A stretch of 9,330 bases of DNA from Gammaproteobacteria bacterium (GCA_030054245.1 JASGCH010000040.1:1-9330); one strand, 5' to 3'; counted from the first letter of the stretch, positions 1 to 6,270 are shown. Made by a program: numbers and translations. The notes: a model not told the origin generated them from the letters alone.

Positions 1-56
1 GTCTTTAGCTCTCGGTGGGCGACGGGGGGGCTTTTTCATAAAATTCTTGCCCTACA

Positions 57-88
57 TTGAGTCGTAGTGTAGCTAGGTATGTTATAAA
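57..88 (+). promoter_or_regulatory. possible hfq promoter
   Basis: A TGT-TATAAA string at 80-88 resembles an extended -10 box (TGnTATAAT). TTGAGT at 57-62 is a weak -35 match at 20 bp, which is longer than ideal. A transcript starting near 95 would leave only a short leader before the hfq ATG at 104. The rest of 1-103 shows no supportable gene: the short open frames at the left edge are unrecognised and end by 79, so the end of an upstream gene is possible but unproven. Confidence 0.25.
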
Positions 89-103
89 ATTATTGAAGAA
101 TGT

Positions 104-331
104 ATGATTCTTAAACAAGGAAAAATAGGAGATGCTTTTTTAAGTTCACTCCAGAAAGAACATATCCCAGTGTCGATTTATTTAATGAATGGCGTTAAGC
201 TACAAGGGCAAATCGAGAATTTAGATGAGTCGGTGGTTTTATTGCGTGGCACAGTAACTCAGCTGATTTATAAGCATTCTATTTCGACGATAGTTCCAGC
301 TAGGCCTGTAGATTTTTCGGTAGAGTTTTAG
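104..331 (+). CDS. hfq: RNA chaperone Hfq (Sm-like)
   Basis: This is a 75-residue Sm-fold protein that, by family, forms a hexamer and pairs small RNAs with mRNAs in the cytoplasm. The Sm1 strand VSIYLMNGVKLQGQI (residues 23-37) and the Sm2 motif YKHSIS (56-61) are unmistakable, and the distal-face tyrosine (Y26) and K32 are kept. Length matches the compact form, with almost no C-terminal tail. A weak GAAG (95-98) precedes the ATG. Several RNA-contact positions differ from E. coli Hfq: the proximal-pocket Phe42 is Ser43, Phe39 is Leu40, Gln8 is Gly9, and the rim RRER is QKEH (17-20). Downstream one expects hflX in many betaproteobacteria, but a repeat-filled spacer follows. Family assignment is certain; altered RNA binding is inference. 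Confidence 0.96.
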   Translation: MILKQGKIGDAFLSSLQKEHIPVSIYLMNGVKLQGQIENLDESVVLLRGTVTQLIYKHSISTIVPARPVDFSVEF

Positions 332-456
332 AGCTTGACTCGGTGTTGTGCCACAATGGAATAATGGTAAGCTTTCTCAAGTCAAAACCTCAAAATTGTG
401 TTTCCGCCACCCTTTTCTGTATAGCCTCACGAAAGGGAGTATGGCATTCTGGTTAC

Positions 457-609
457 AAGAATGTTGCACAAGCTTGGATGAGCTACCAAGTGACAAAGTT
501 GGAGTTCGCTTTCTGATTCATTTCCGATGAAGTTCATCCGAGGTGGTGCCCTTATAACGCAGTAATTTGGCAGTGTAACCACGGCACCAGCCGATGGTGC
601 AACAATCTT
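457..609. repeat. MITE-like palindromic element, copy A
   Basis: This copy is bounded by a 13-nt inverted repeat with one mismatch: AAGAATGTTGCAC at 457-469 and GTGCAACAATCTT at 597-609. The right end contains the perfect hairpin GCACCA-GCCGA-TGGTGC (584-600), shared with the other copies. Bases 550-600 align with 4873-4922 through a common ATAACGCAGT block and a CAGTGTRACC block. The left subterminal sequence (CAAGCTTGGATGAGCT) matches the second subterminal type at 4736-4769. On the - strand an open frame (636-427, 69 codons) reads through the element and includes KIVAPSAGAVVT; I treat it as part of the repeat, not a proven gene. A degenerate extra fragment (CGATGGTGCAGATTGC) lies at 643-658. 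The rest of the 332-684 spacer shows nothing recognisable and no clear hflX remnant. Confidence 0.7.
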
Positions 610-684
610 ATTATGTTGCCGTCTCTGAAAGTACAACCTCCACGATGGTGCAGATTGCTAAAATTGTATAAGCCTGTTAAATGT

Positions 685-2058
685 ATGAATAAAATTCAAA
701 CCATTTGGAATAAAGTATTTAATTTGAATGACCCGAATTGGGGAAGAAAAAAATCACCTTCGGAGGATGCTGGTGTTGACGAAAACTCCAACCAGTCACC
801 TAATTCAAGCGACCGAGAAAATAAAAATGGGCGAAGTAAAAATCAGAATTTTGACGCCAATGCAACTATTGAAAAAGTACGCCAAAAGCTGATTGAAATG
901 CTTAATCAACAGATGGAAGCGAAAAACGGTGGCGGTAAGGACCCCCATTCTGGTCCGCCGGACTTTCCACCTCACTTTGGGTTTGTCGCTTTGGGGGTAT
1001 TCCTTTTATTGCTATTTGTATGGTTGGGTACCGGGTTCTTTATTGTTCAGGAGGGTCAACAAGCGGTCATTACCCAGTTTGGCAGTTATCATGGAACGGC
1101 AGTTGCTGGATTTAATTGGCGATTTCCTTACCCTATTCAAAAACATGAAATGGTTTATGTGACGCAAATTCGATCGGTAGAAGTGGGTAAGGATAGTCTT
1201 GTCAAAGCCACCGGTCTTAAAGATTCGGCTATGCTTACCGAAGACGAAAATATTGTGGAAATTAGATTTTCTGTCCAATACCGGCTGAAGGACGCTCGTG
1301 CTTATTTATTTGAAACCAGAGATCCAACCACAGCGGTGGTACAGTCTGCTGAATCTGCAGTGCGTGATGTGGTTGGTAAAATGCGTATGGATTTGGCTTT
1401 AGCTGAAGAGAGGGACCAAATCGCTATTCGTGTGCGAGATTTGATGCAACAAATTCTAGATCAGTACAAAGTGGGTATCGATGTCCTTGGGATCAATTTT
1501 CAGCAAGGTGGCGTCCGTCCACCAGAACAGGTACAGCCCGCGTTTGACGATGTTTTACGCGCAGGTCAAGAAAGAGAGCGAGCTAAAAACGAGGCACAAG
1601 CCTATGCCAATGAAATTATCCCTAAGGCTGTGGGTACAGCTTCTAGGATGAAAGAAGAAGCTAACGCTTACAAAGCAAAAATCATTGCCCAATCTCAGGG
1701 GGATGCCAACCGCTTTAATTCATTGGTGTCTGAATACAAAAAAGCACCTCAAGTTACACGGGAAAGAATGTACATCGATGCCATGCAACAAGTTTATAGT
1801 GGGGTTACAAAAATTTTAATTGATAGTCGTCAAAATTCAAATTTACTCTATTTACCGCTTGATAAAATTCTCAAAAATATGGAGCATAACGAAAGTTATA
1901 CGCAAGCGTCGGTTAATAACGATGGTACAAGCATTGGTGGCATTTCCAGTGGGGCGACACCAGCTACTGGTAGTGCACCCACTAACAATAATACAGTGGC
2001 TCCTACAGAACCTCGTGGGGCTAAGGGGGATGCTCGCAGTAGAAATAATCAAAGGTAG
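685..2058 (+). CDS. hflK: FtsH protease modulator HflK (SPFH family)
   Basis: HflK, with HflC, forms the membrane complex that surrounds and restrains the FtsH protease. From the ATG at 685 it has 457 residues. These are a hydrophilic N-terminal arm with the family motif NDPNWGRKK (15-23), one membrane segment (about 99-120, ending FFIVQEGQQAVI), the SPFH/band-7 domain (about 120-300), an Ala/Glu/Lys-rich helical stretch (about 290-350), and a low-complexity Ser/Thr/Asn/Gly tail (about 410-457). An upstream in-frame ATG at 613 would add 24 residues encoded in repeat-derived sequence that do not resemble HflK, so I prefer 685, although no good ribosome binding site precedes either. hflC follows after 101 bp, as expected for co-expression. 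Confidence 0.95.
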   Translation: MNKIQTIWNKVFNLNDPNWGRKKSPSEDAGVDENSNQSPNSSDRENKNGRSKNQNFDANATIEKVRQKLIEMLNQQMEAKNGGGKDPHSGPPDFPPHFGFVALGVFLLLLFVWLGTGFFIVQEGQQAVITQFGSYHGTAVAGFNWRFPYPIQKHEMVYVTQIRSVEVGKDSLVKATGLKDSAMLTEDENIVEIRFSVQYRLKDARAYLFETRDPTTAVVQSAESAVRDVVGKMRMDLALAEERDQIAIRVRDLMQQILDQYKVGIDVLGINFQQGGVRPPEQVQPAFDDVLRAGQERERAKNEAQAYANEIIPKAVGTASRMKEEANAYKAKIIAQSQGDANRFNSLVSEYKKAPQVTRERMYIDAMQQVYSGVTKILIDSRQNSNLLYLPLDKILKNMEHNESYTQASVNNDGTSIGGISSGATPATGSAPTNNNTVAPTEPRGAKGDARSRNNQR

Positions 2059-2067
2059 GAAGGTACT

Positions 2068-2145
2068 ATGCGTAATGGGTACCCAAAATTGCCTAAATGG
2101 GTTGGGGAAAGTCGCCAAAAGGACATGATCGATTCACAGAACTGA
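2068..2145 (+). CDS. possible 25-codon ORF between hflK and hflC
   Basis: AGGAAGG (2057-2063) overlaps the hflK stop and lies 4 nt before the ATG at 2068, a far better ribosome binding site than hflK or hflC has. The ORF runs 25 sense codons to TGA (2143-2145), 14 nt before the hflC ATG. The peptide is hydrophilic and begins MRNGYPKLPKWVGES, with no membrane segment and no family I recognise. It could be a microprotein, a translated leader that couples hflK to hflC, or a chance frame. It is not the DUF2065 membrane protein often found after hflC, which is hydrophobic. Confidence 0.35.
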   Translation: MRNGYPKLPKWVGESRQKDMIDSQN

Positions 2146-2159
2146 AATAGGGTTGAATA

Positions 2160-3050
2160 ATGAAAAAATATACACTGTACATTTCATTGCTTTTAGTGGG
2201 ATTATCTTTGATAAATGCTTTGGTGTTTATCGTGGACCAAAGGCAGTTTGGTGTGGTTTATTCGTTGGGTCAAATCAAAAGAGTGATTACTGAGCCGGGA
2301 CTTAATTTTAAGTTTCCCCCACCTTTTGAAAATGTTAATTATTTAGATAAAAGACTCCTGAACTTAGAAAACAACGATGTGGATACCATGCTGACGGCAG
2401 AGAAGCAAAGAGTGGTCATCGATTGGTATGCTCGCTGGCGCATCATTGATCCGCAGGGTTATATCCGTAATGTGGGTTTGGAAGAAAGAAATGGGAGCAC
2501 TCAATTAGCACGCGTTATTCGCAATGCCTTTCAGGAGGAAATAAATAAACGGACGGTTAAGGAAATTTTAGCTCTTAAAAGAGATTCTTTGTTGCAGGAT
2601 GTTAAATCTGAAGTTACAAAAAAAATTAATTCGGGTGGTAAGCCTTGGGGGATAGAATTGGTGGATGTGCGATTAACCAGAATCGACTATGTAGATACCA
2701 TTACTGAATCAGTTTACAGACGCATGGAAGCTGAGAGGAAAAGGGTTGCTAACGAGTTGCGTTCTCTCGGGTTTGCTGAAGGTGAGAAAATACGCGCTGA
2801 TGCAGAAAAACAAAGAGAAATTACCATTGCAGAAGCCTATCGAGATGCCCAAGGTATTAAGGGAGATGGTGATTTGCAAGCTACCAAAATATATAGCGAT
2901 GCTTTTGGAAAAGACCAACAATTCGCCCAATTTTACCGCTCATTAGAGGCGTATAAAGCGAGTTTTAATAAAAAGTCGGATGTCCTGATTGTAGATTCCT
3001 CGACCGACTTTTTTAAGGCGTTTCGCCATGGTGGTAATTCAAATAAGTGA
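2160..3050 (+). CDS. hflC: FtsH protease modulator HflC (SPFH family)
   Basis: This 296-residue protein is the partner of HflK in the complex that modulates FtsH at the inner membrane. It has an N-terminal membrane anchor (about residues 4-24), then VDQRQFGVVYSLGQIKRVI, the typical start of the SPFH domain, and a GLNFKFPPPFENV segment. After these come the RMEAERKRVANELRSLGFAE helix and the IRADAEKQREITIAEAYRDA coiled-coil region (about 190-230), and a C-terminal FYRSLEAYKASF block typical of HflC. Length is normal for the family. AGGG (2149-2152) lies 7 nt before the ATG. It lies directly downstream of hflK and is probably in the same transcript. What follows is a PhoH gene rather than the DUF2065/hisZ/purA order common in betaproteobacteria. 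Confidence 0.95.
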   Translation: MKKYTLYISLLLVGLSLINALVFIVDQRQFGVVYSLGQIKRVITEPGLNFKFPPPFENVNYLDKRLLNLENNDVDTMLTAEKQRVVIDWYARWRIIDPQGYIRNVGLEERNGSTQLARVIRNAFQEEINKRTVKEILALKRDSLLQDVKSEVTKKINSGGKPWGIELVDVRLTRIDYVDTITESVYRRMEAERKRVANELRSLGFAEGEKIRADAEKQREITIAEAYRDAQGIKGDGDLQATKIYSDAFGKDQQFAQFYRSLEAYKASFNKKSDVLIVDSSTDFFKAFRHGGNSNK

Positions 3051-3095
3051 TGATGTCCGTCTCAAGACGAGTAGGGCATATTTAAGATATTTTTT

Positions 3096-3125
3096 GACTG
3101 GACTAAGTAACTGCTTCCGAGCATC
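3096..3125 (+). repeat. remnant of the palindromic element family upstream of phoH
   Basis: The segment GACTGGACTAAGTA followed by GCTTCCGAGCA (3113-3123) aligns with the interior of copy E (about 8513-8545: GGACTGCCAAAGTACAAGG then GCTTCCGAGCA). GACTGGACT also recurs at 8604-8612. It is a short internal fragment without termini. It lies 15 nt before the phoH start and so forms part of that gene's leader. Confidence 0.4.
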
Positions 3126-3139
3126 TAAAGTTTTAGACT

Positions 3140-4717
3140 ATGCCACTCCCCCCTCCTCCTAAAGTTAAGGCAGATAAAATAATTATTGGTAAATCCAGAA
3201 AAAAGACTGAGATTACAAAAATAGCAGTAGTAGAAGTTCTTACACCCACTTCTCAAGTACTGACTGATCCTAAAAAACTACGCAAATCTACCGAACCCGT
3301 TGGCTTACCTGTCCAGCCAATATCTAGGGATACACCGGTGGCGAGTCCTATTCGTACTTATGTGTTAGATACTAGTGTATTATTGGATGATCCACACTGC
3401 ATTTACTACTTCGCCCCGCATTATCTGTACATCCCGCTCGTGGTGTTAAGCGAGCTCGATCGCCTTAAAACAGGCTATAGTGATATAGCTCGCAATGCAC
3501 GCCATGTCATTCGAGCGTTGAACGAGTTTTTAGATACTGGGGAAGATCCGAGTTTGGGGATGAGCCTAGCACCTTTGGGAGGCATTGGTAACGCTGGAAA
3601 ATTATTTTTTCAACTAAACGATATGGAAAGTCAAGTGATTAACTTTCCCTTTCCTTTGGAACAGAATGATCATAAAATTCTTGCGGTAGCCAGTGTCTTG
3701 GCAAAAACGCAACCCGTAACTTTGGTAACATTAGATTTAAATTTACGCATAAAGTCTAGGGTGCTTGGACTTGACACCCTGTATTTTTCGGGCAAAAGTA
3801 CCTACAATGCTGAGCTAGGGCTGTATTCTGGAATACAAAGGTTACCATTGGATTTTTGGTCTCAATGTGGTAAAAATATGAAGGTTTGGAAAGAAGGTGC
3901 CGTCACACTTTACCAAGTTCCTTCTGCTCAACTTGATAAGGTCTATCCTCACCAATTTCTCTACTTACCTGATGAAAATCACTTTCTTGGAGTCGTAGAG
4001 CAAGTGCATCAGACGCACACTATCATTCGTACGGCTGTAGACTATGCCCAAGTTAAAAATGCCGTTTGGGGAATCTATGCCAGAAATAATGAACAAAACT
4101 GTGCATTAAATTTACTCATGAATCCAGACCTTGATTTAGTAACCCTAGTTGGCACGGCAGGAAGTGGCAAGACTTTATTGGCTTTGGCGAGTGGTTTGTC
4201 TCAGGTCATTGAATCTAAAAAATATAATGAAGTCATTGCCATGCGGGCAACTTTTAATATTGGTGAAGACATTGGATTTTTACCTGGCACCGAGGAAGAA
4301 AAGATGACTCCTTGGATGGGAGCTATTGAAGATAATTTAGAGGTTTTAAGTCAAGCCAGTACTCGCCAAGGAGAGTGGCGACATAGTGATTTACGCGATT
4401 TAATGAAGCATAAATTAAAAATTAAAAGTATTAATTTTGTACGAGGGAGAACTTTTAACAATAAGTTTATTCTTATAGATGAGGCGCAAAATTTAACGGT
4501 GAAACAGCTTAAAACCCTTCTTACTCGGGTTGGTCAGGGTAGTAAGGTGGTGTGTATCGGGAACATTGAACAAATAGATGCCCCTCATTTGACAGAGGGA
4601 TCTTCTGGATTGGTCGCAGTCGTAGAAAAATTCAGAGGAAGTTCTTTGGCGGGACACATTACCTTGGCAAAAGGTGAGCGTTCCAGATTGGCCGATTTTG
4701 TCAGTCAAAATTTTTGA
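3140..4717 (+). CDS. phoH: PIN-domain PhoH-family ATPase
   Basis: This 525-residue two-domain protein joins a PIN ribonuclease domain to a PhoH P-loop ATPase, the arrangement called PhoH2-like, which in studied homologs couples RNA unwinding to cleavage. The PIN domain (about 72-215) shows the acidic residues expected: D77 in LDTSVLLDD, E105 in LSELD, D177 in NDHKI and D199/D201 in TLDLNL. The PhoH domain (about 315-525) has Walker A GTAGSGKT (338-345), the GFLPGTEEEK motif (379-388), Walker B ILIDEAQN (444-451) and the KGERSRLADF end (511-520). Residues 1-70 are a basic, Pro-rich, likely disordered leader. The opening MPLPPPPK is typical of betaproteobacterial members and supports this start, though no clear ribosome binding site is visible. 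The physiological role is unknown; the old link to phosphate starvation comes from E. coli PhoH and need not apply. Confidence 0.92.
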   Translation: MPLPPPPKVKADKIIIGKSRKKTEITKIAVVEVLTPTSQVLTDPKKLRKSTEPVGLPVQPISRDTPVASPIRTYVLDTSVLLDDPHCIYYFAPHYLYIPLVVLSELDRLKTGYSDIARNARHVIRALNEFLDTGEDPSLGMSLAPLGGIGNAGKLFFQLNDMESQVINFPFPLEQNDHKILAVASVLAKTQPVTLVTLDLNLRIKSRVLGLDTLYFSGKSTYNAELGLYSGIQRLPLDFWSQCGKNMKVWKEGAVTLYQVPSAQLDKVYPHQFLYLPDENHFLGVVEQVHQTHTIIRTAVDYAQVKNAVWGIYARNNEQNCALNLLMNPDLDLVTLVGTAGSGKTLLALASGLSQVIESKKYNEVIAMRATFNIGEDIGFLPGTEEEKMTPWMGAIEDNLEVLSQASTRQGEWRHSDLRDLMKHKLKIKSINFVRGRTFNNKFILIDEAQNLTVKQLKTLLTRVGQGSKVVCIGNIEQIDAPHLTEGSSGLVAVVEKFRGSSLAGHITLAKGERSRLADFVSQNF

Positions 4718-4735
4718 AGCTAGCGTTTTTATCCA

Positions 4736-4993
4736 AAAGACCCAAGCATAGCCTTGGGTGAGCTGTCATCATGGCAAGCTCTGGTAAATCTTCTAACGAA
4801 AATTTGCTAGTCAAGACTGTGACACCTATCGGCTTTGCCGCCGATTGTACCGTCCAATGACTGCGGAACATACATAACGCAGTCATTGTGGACAGTGTGA
4901 CCGCAGTACCAGCCGATGGTGCAAAGTATTTATACTCAATATACGAGACCAACGAGCGTTATGACAGCTTACCGAGCTTGTGCAAAGGTCTTT
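4736..4993. repeat. nested palindromic element, copy B (258 bp)
   Basis: Imperfect inverted termini of about 33 nt face each other at 4736-4769 and 4961-4993: the + strand of the latter begins ATGACAGCTTACC and ends GTGCAAAGGTCTTT, and the former is its diverged reverse complement. Inside lies a second inverted pair, AAGACTGTGACACC (4813-4826, continuing ATCGGCTTTGCCGCC) and the hairpin-bearing end ACCAGCCGATGGTGCAAAG (4908-4926). At the middle is a strong hairpin (4852-4893). The three levels are nearly concentric. A 7-bp hairpin ACCCAAG-CATAGC-CTTGGGT (4740-4759) is in the left terminus, 22 nt after the phoH stop. It has no following T-run, so its role as terminator is doubtful. On the - strand an 83-codon frame (4952-4701) includes KYFAPSAGTAVT. 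Confidence 0.65.
4852..4893. other. 14-bp hairpin at the centre of copy B
   Basis: GTCC plus AATGACTGCG (4852-4865) pairs with CGCAGTCATT (4878-4887) and GGAC (4890-4893), with only a 2-nt bulge (GT) and a 12-nt loop. No T-run follows on either strand, so it does not look like an intrinsic terminator. Part of its right arm (ATAACGCAGT) recurs in copy A at 553-562. Confidence 0.55.
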
Positions 4994-5035
4994 AATCGTT
5001 TATCTAGGGGTTGGTCGCCTAACACGGTAATTTGG

Positions 5036-5053
5036 TAGTTTCTTGTGAAACTA
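5036..5053. other. small perfect hairpin
   Basis: TAGTTTC (5036-5042) pairs perfectly with GAAACTA (5047-5053) around a TTGT loop. It lies just left of copy C, after GGTAATTTGGT, a string also present in copy D. There is no T-run. Role unknown. Confidence 0.4.
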
Positions 5054-5057
5054 AGGA

Positions 5058-5247
5058 AAAACTATTAAACCATCGGCTGGTGTCGATCGGTGAGCTGTCA
5101 TAGTACAAGGCTTTCGCGCACCACGCAACCAGCTTTATTTCCGAAGATGGTCATGGTGGGCGCTCCTGATCTCGCATATTGAGTATATGCGAGAATAACT
5201 CGTGGAGGTGCAGTCACCGCGGCACCAGCCGATGGTGCAACAGTCTT
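5058..5247. repeat. MITE-like palindromic element, copy C
   Basis: Inverted termini of 28 nt (5058-5085 and 5220-5247) match at 23 positions; the right one reads inward as AAGACTGTTGCACCATCGG. Both contain the ACCA-TCGGC-TGGT hairpin core. Inside are CGGTGAGCTGTCAT (5088-5101), the other subterminal type, and a 30-nt module at 5103-5132 that matches 8529-8558 at 28 positions. A perfect 10-bp hairpin lies at 5170-5194. On the - strand a 65-codon frame (5295-5098) contains KTVAPSAGAAVT. The element ends 5 nt before the rsmA ribosome binding site, so any rsmA promoter probably lies in it. Confidence 0.7.
5170..5194. other. perfect 10-bp hairpin in copy C
   Basis: TCTCGCATAT (5170-5179) pairs perfectly with ATATGCGAGA (5185-5194) around TGAGT. 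The first 17 bases match, with one difference, the reverse complement of 4932-4948 beside copy B, so the sequence is itself dispersed. No T-run follows. Confidence 0.55.
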
Positions 5248-5251
5248 TCTT

Positions 5252-5259
5252 AAGGAGGT
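5252..5259 (+). promoter_or_regulatory. consensus ribosome binding site upstream of rsmA
   Basis: AAGGAGGT is a full match to the anti-Shine-Dalgarno complement. It lies 12 nt before TTG 5272 and 24 nt before ATG 5284, both in the rsmA frame, and only 1 nt before ATG 5261, which opens an 8-codon frame ending in TGA that overlaps ATG 5284 as ATGA. It therefore favours the TTG start or coupling through the short frame, but decides neither. Confidence 0.55.
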
Positions 5260-5271
5260 AATGGTCTTTAT

Positions 5272-6048
5272 TTGTTCAATGTTATGACTATTCATCTAGC
5301 GCATCCTCTATTCAAACATCTGGGTCAACATTTTCTCCATGATCAGGCCGTCATTTATCGCATCGTTAGAGAAATAAACCCGATGCCAGAAGATAGAGTA
5401 TTGGAGATAGGTCCAGGGTCCGGTGTCTTAACTCGAGTATTGTTGGAGCATCTACCCCATATTAGCGTCGTTGAGCTAGACGCTAGATGGGCTAGGAAAC
5501 TAGCTTGTGCAGATAATATATCAGTTTACCAACAAGATTTCCTTAAGTTTAACTTAAACCAAGAGGAAAATTCTAAGTGGCGAGTGGTTGGTAATTTGCC
5601 GTATTATATTTCAACCCCCATTTTATTACACTTACTTTCGCAAGTAAGTTGGGTAATTGACCAACACCTCATGTTACAAAAAGAGGTGGCGGAGCGCGTT
5701 ACAGCTGACTCTGATACCACCAACTTTGGTCGGTTGAGTATTATTTTACAATGGAGGTATGTGGTGTCTGAGGTTTTGCCAGTACCTGCTAGTTGTTTTA
5801 CTCCACCACCGAAAGTAGCTAGTACTTTTATAAGAATGATTCCAAAACCGCAAACGCTACCTCTGTCCATTGACTTGCTGGCTACTGTGACGCGCGTGGC
5901 TTTTAGCCAGAGACGGAAGTTGTTGCGACATACTCTGGGAAAATGGTTAGAGGAACGAAAGTACGCGGGGAATTTTGATTGCCAACGCCGAGCACAAGAA
6001 GTTTCAGCTACGGAATATTGGTACTTAGTCGACGAATTGGGGCGCTGA
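5272..6048 (+). CDS. rsmA: 16S rRNA (A1518/A1519-N6)-dimethyltransferase RsmA
   Basis: RsmA (KsgA) uses S-adenosylmethionine to dimethylate two adjacent adenines in helix 45 of 16S rRNA during late 30S assembly; loss gives kasugamycin resistance. Numbering from ATG 5284 gives 254 residues: the KHLGQHFLHD opening motif (11-20), the SAM-binding EIGPGSGVLT (41-50), acidic ELD (64-66), the catalytic NLPY (104-107) in GNLPYYISTP, QKEVAERV (132-139) and FTPPPKV (172-178), then the C-terminal helical domain with FSQRRKLLRHTL (207-218). All key motifs are intact and length is normal. The TTG at 5272 adds four residues and suits the ribosome binding site better; ATG 5284 is the alternative. Usual neighbours such as pdxA or surA are absent; it stands alone between two repeat-bearing spacers. 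Confidence 0.95.
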   Translation: MFNVMTIHLAHPLFKHLGQHFLHDQAVIYRIVREINPMPEDRVLEIGPGSGVLTRVLLEHLPHISVVELDARWARKLACADNISVYQQDFLKFNLNQEENSKWRVVGNLPYYISTPILLHLLSQVSWVIDQHLMLQKEVAERVTADSDTTNFGRLSIILQWRYVVSEVLPVPASCFTPPPKVASTFIRMIPKPQTLPLSIDLLATVTRVAFSQRRKLLRHTLGKWLEERKYAGNFDCQRRAQEVSATEYWYLVDELGR

Positions 6049-6061
6049 TGAGTCCTTTGCG

Positions 6062-6133
6062 AATAAGGCTGTTGCACCATCGGCTGGTGCCGCGGTAATT
6101 TGGTGGTGTCGTAGGTTGTGCAACAGTCGTATT
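6062..6133. repeat. short palindromic element, copy D
   Basis: At 72 bp this is the shortest clear copy. Inverted termini of 16 nt (6062-6077 and 6118-6133) match at 14 positions, with CTGTTGCAC / GTGCAACAG perfect at the inner part. The hairpin GCACCA-TCGGC-TGGTGC (6074-6090) is perfect. On the + strand it reads KAVAPSAGAAVI. It begins 14 nt after the rsmA stop. Confidence 0.7.
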
Positions 6134-6235
6134 ATCAAATTTTCCCCAAAATGGATCATGCCTATACCTTACTGGCCAGAAATTTTAGCTGAACTCTCTG
6201 CCTTCTTCCCTCATCGCATTTCTATAGCCTCATTT

Positions 6236-6270
6236 CACTTTGACACAGTTTATTGAACCTGTGTAAAGTG
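6236..6270. terminator. possible terminator hairpin between convergent rsmA and plsC
   Basis: CACTTTGACACAG (6236-6248) pairs with CTGTGTAAAGTG (6259-6270): 12 base pairs with one bulged G and a 10-nt loop. It lies between two convergent genes, where a shared terminator is expected, 46 nt past the plsC stop on that strand. Neither side carries a real T-run, so an intrinsic mechanism is uncertain. The rest of 6134-6315 holds only an unassigned open frame on the + strand. Confidence 0.4.

Noticed and set aside
1..103. 3' end of an upstream gene such as der
   Set aside because: Short frames ending at 60 or 72 exist but show no recognisable C-terminal sequence.
427..636. 69-codon - strand frame upstream of hflK
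   Set aside because: It is mostly element A with no ribosome binding site; described as part of the repeat, not as an independent gene.
613..684. Extended N-terminus of HflK from ATG 613
   Set aside because: The 24 extra residues are unlike HflK and come from repeat-derived sequence; the family motif follows naturally from 685.
3061..3072. Inverted repeat CGTCT/AGACG after hflC
   Set aside because: The stem is short with a 2-nt loop and no T-run; probably chance.
4740..4759. Intrinsic terminator for phoH
   Set aside because: The 7-bp hairpin is real but no T-run follows it on the + strand; it is better explained as part of the element terminus.
4701..4952. 83-codon - strand frame after phoH
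   Set aside because: It spans copy B and overlaps the end of phoH; its only recognisable part is the repeated APSAG peptide.
457..5247. CRISPR array
   Set aside because: The repeats are palindromic, unevenly spaced, in both orientations and differ in length; no regular spacer pattern and no cas genes.
5048..5259. Target-site duplication around copy C (CTAAGGA versus CTTAAGGA)
   Set aside because: The similarity is imperfect, one side overlaps the ribosome binding site, and other copies show no matching duplication.
5098..5295. 65-codon - strand frame upstream of rsmA
   Set aside because: It lies within copy C and overlaps the rsmA start; no independent coding evidence.
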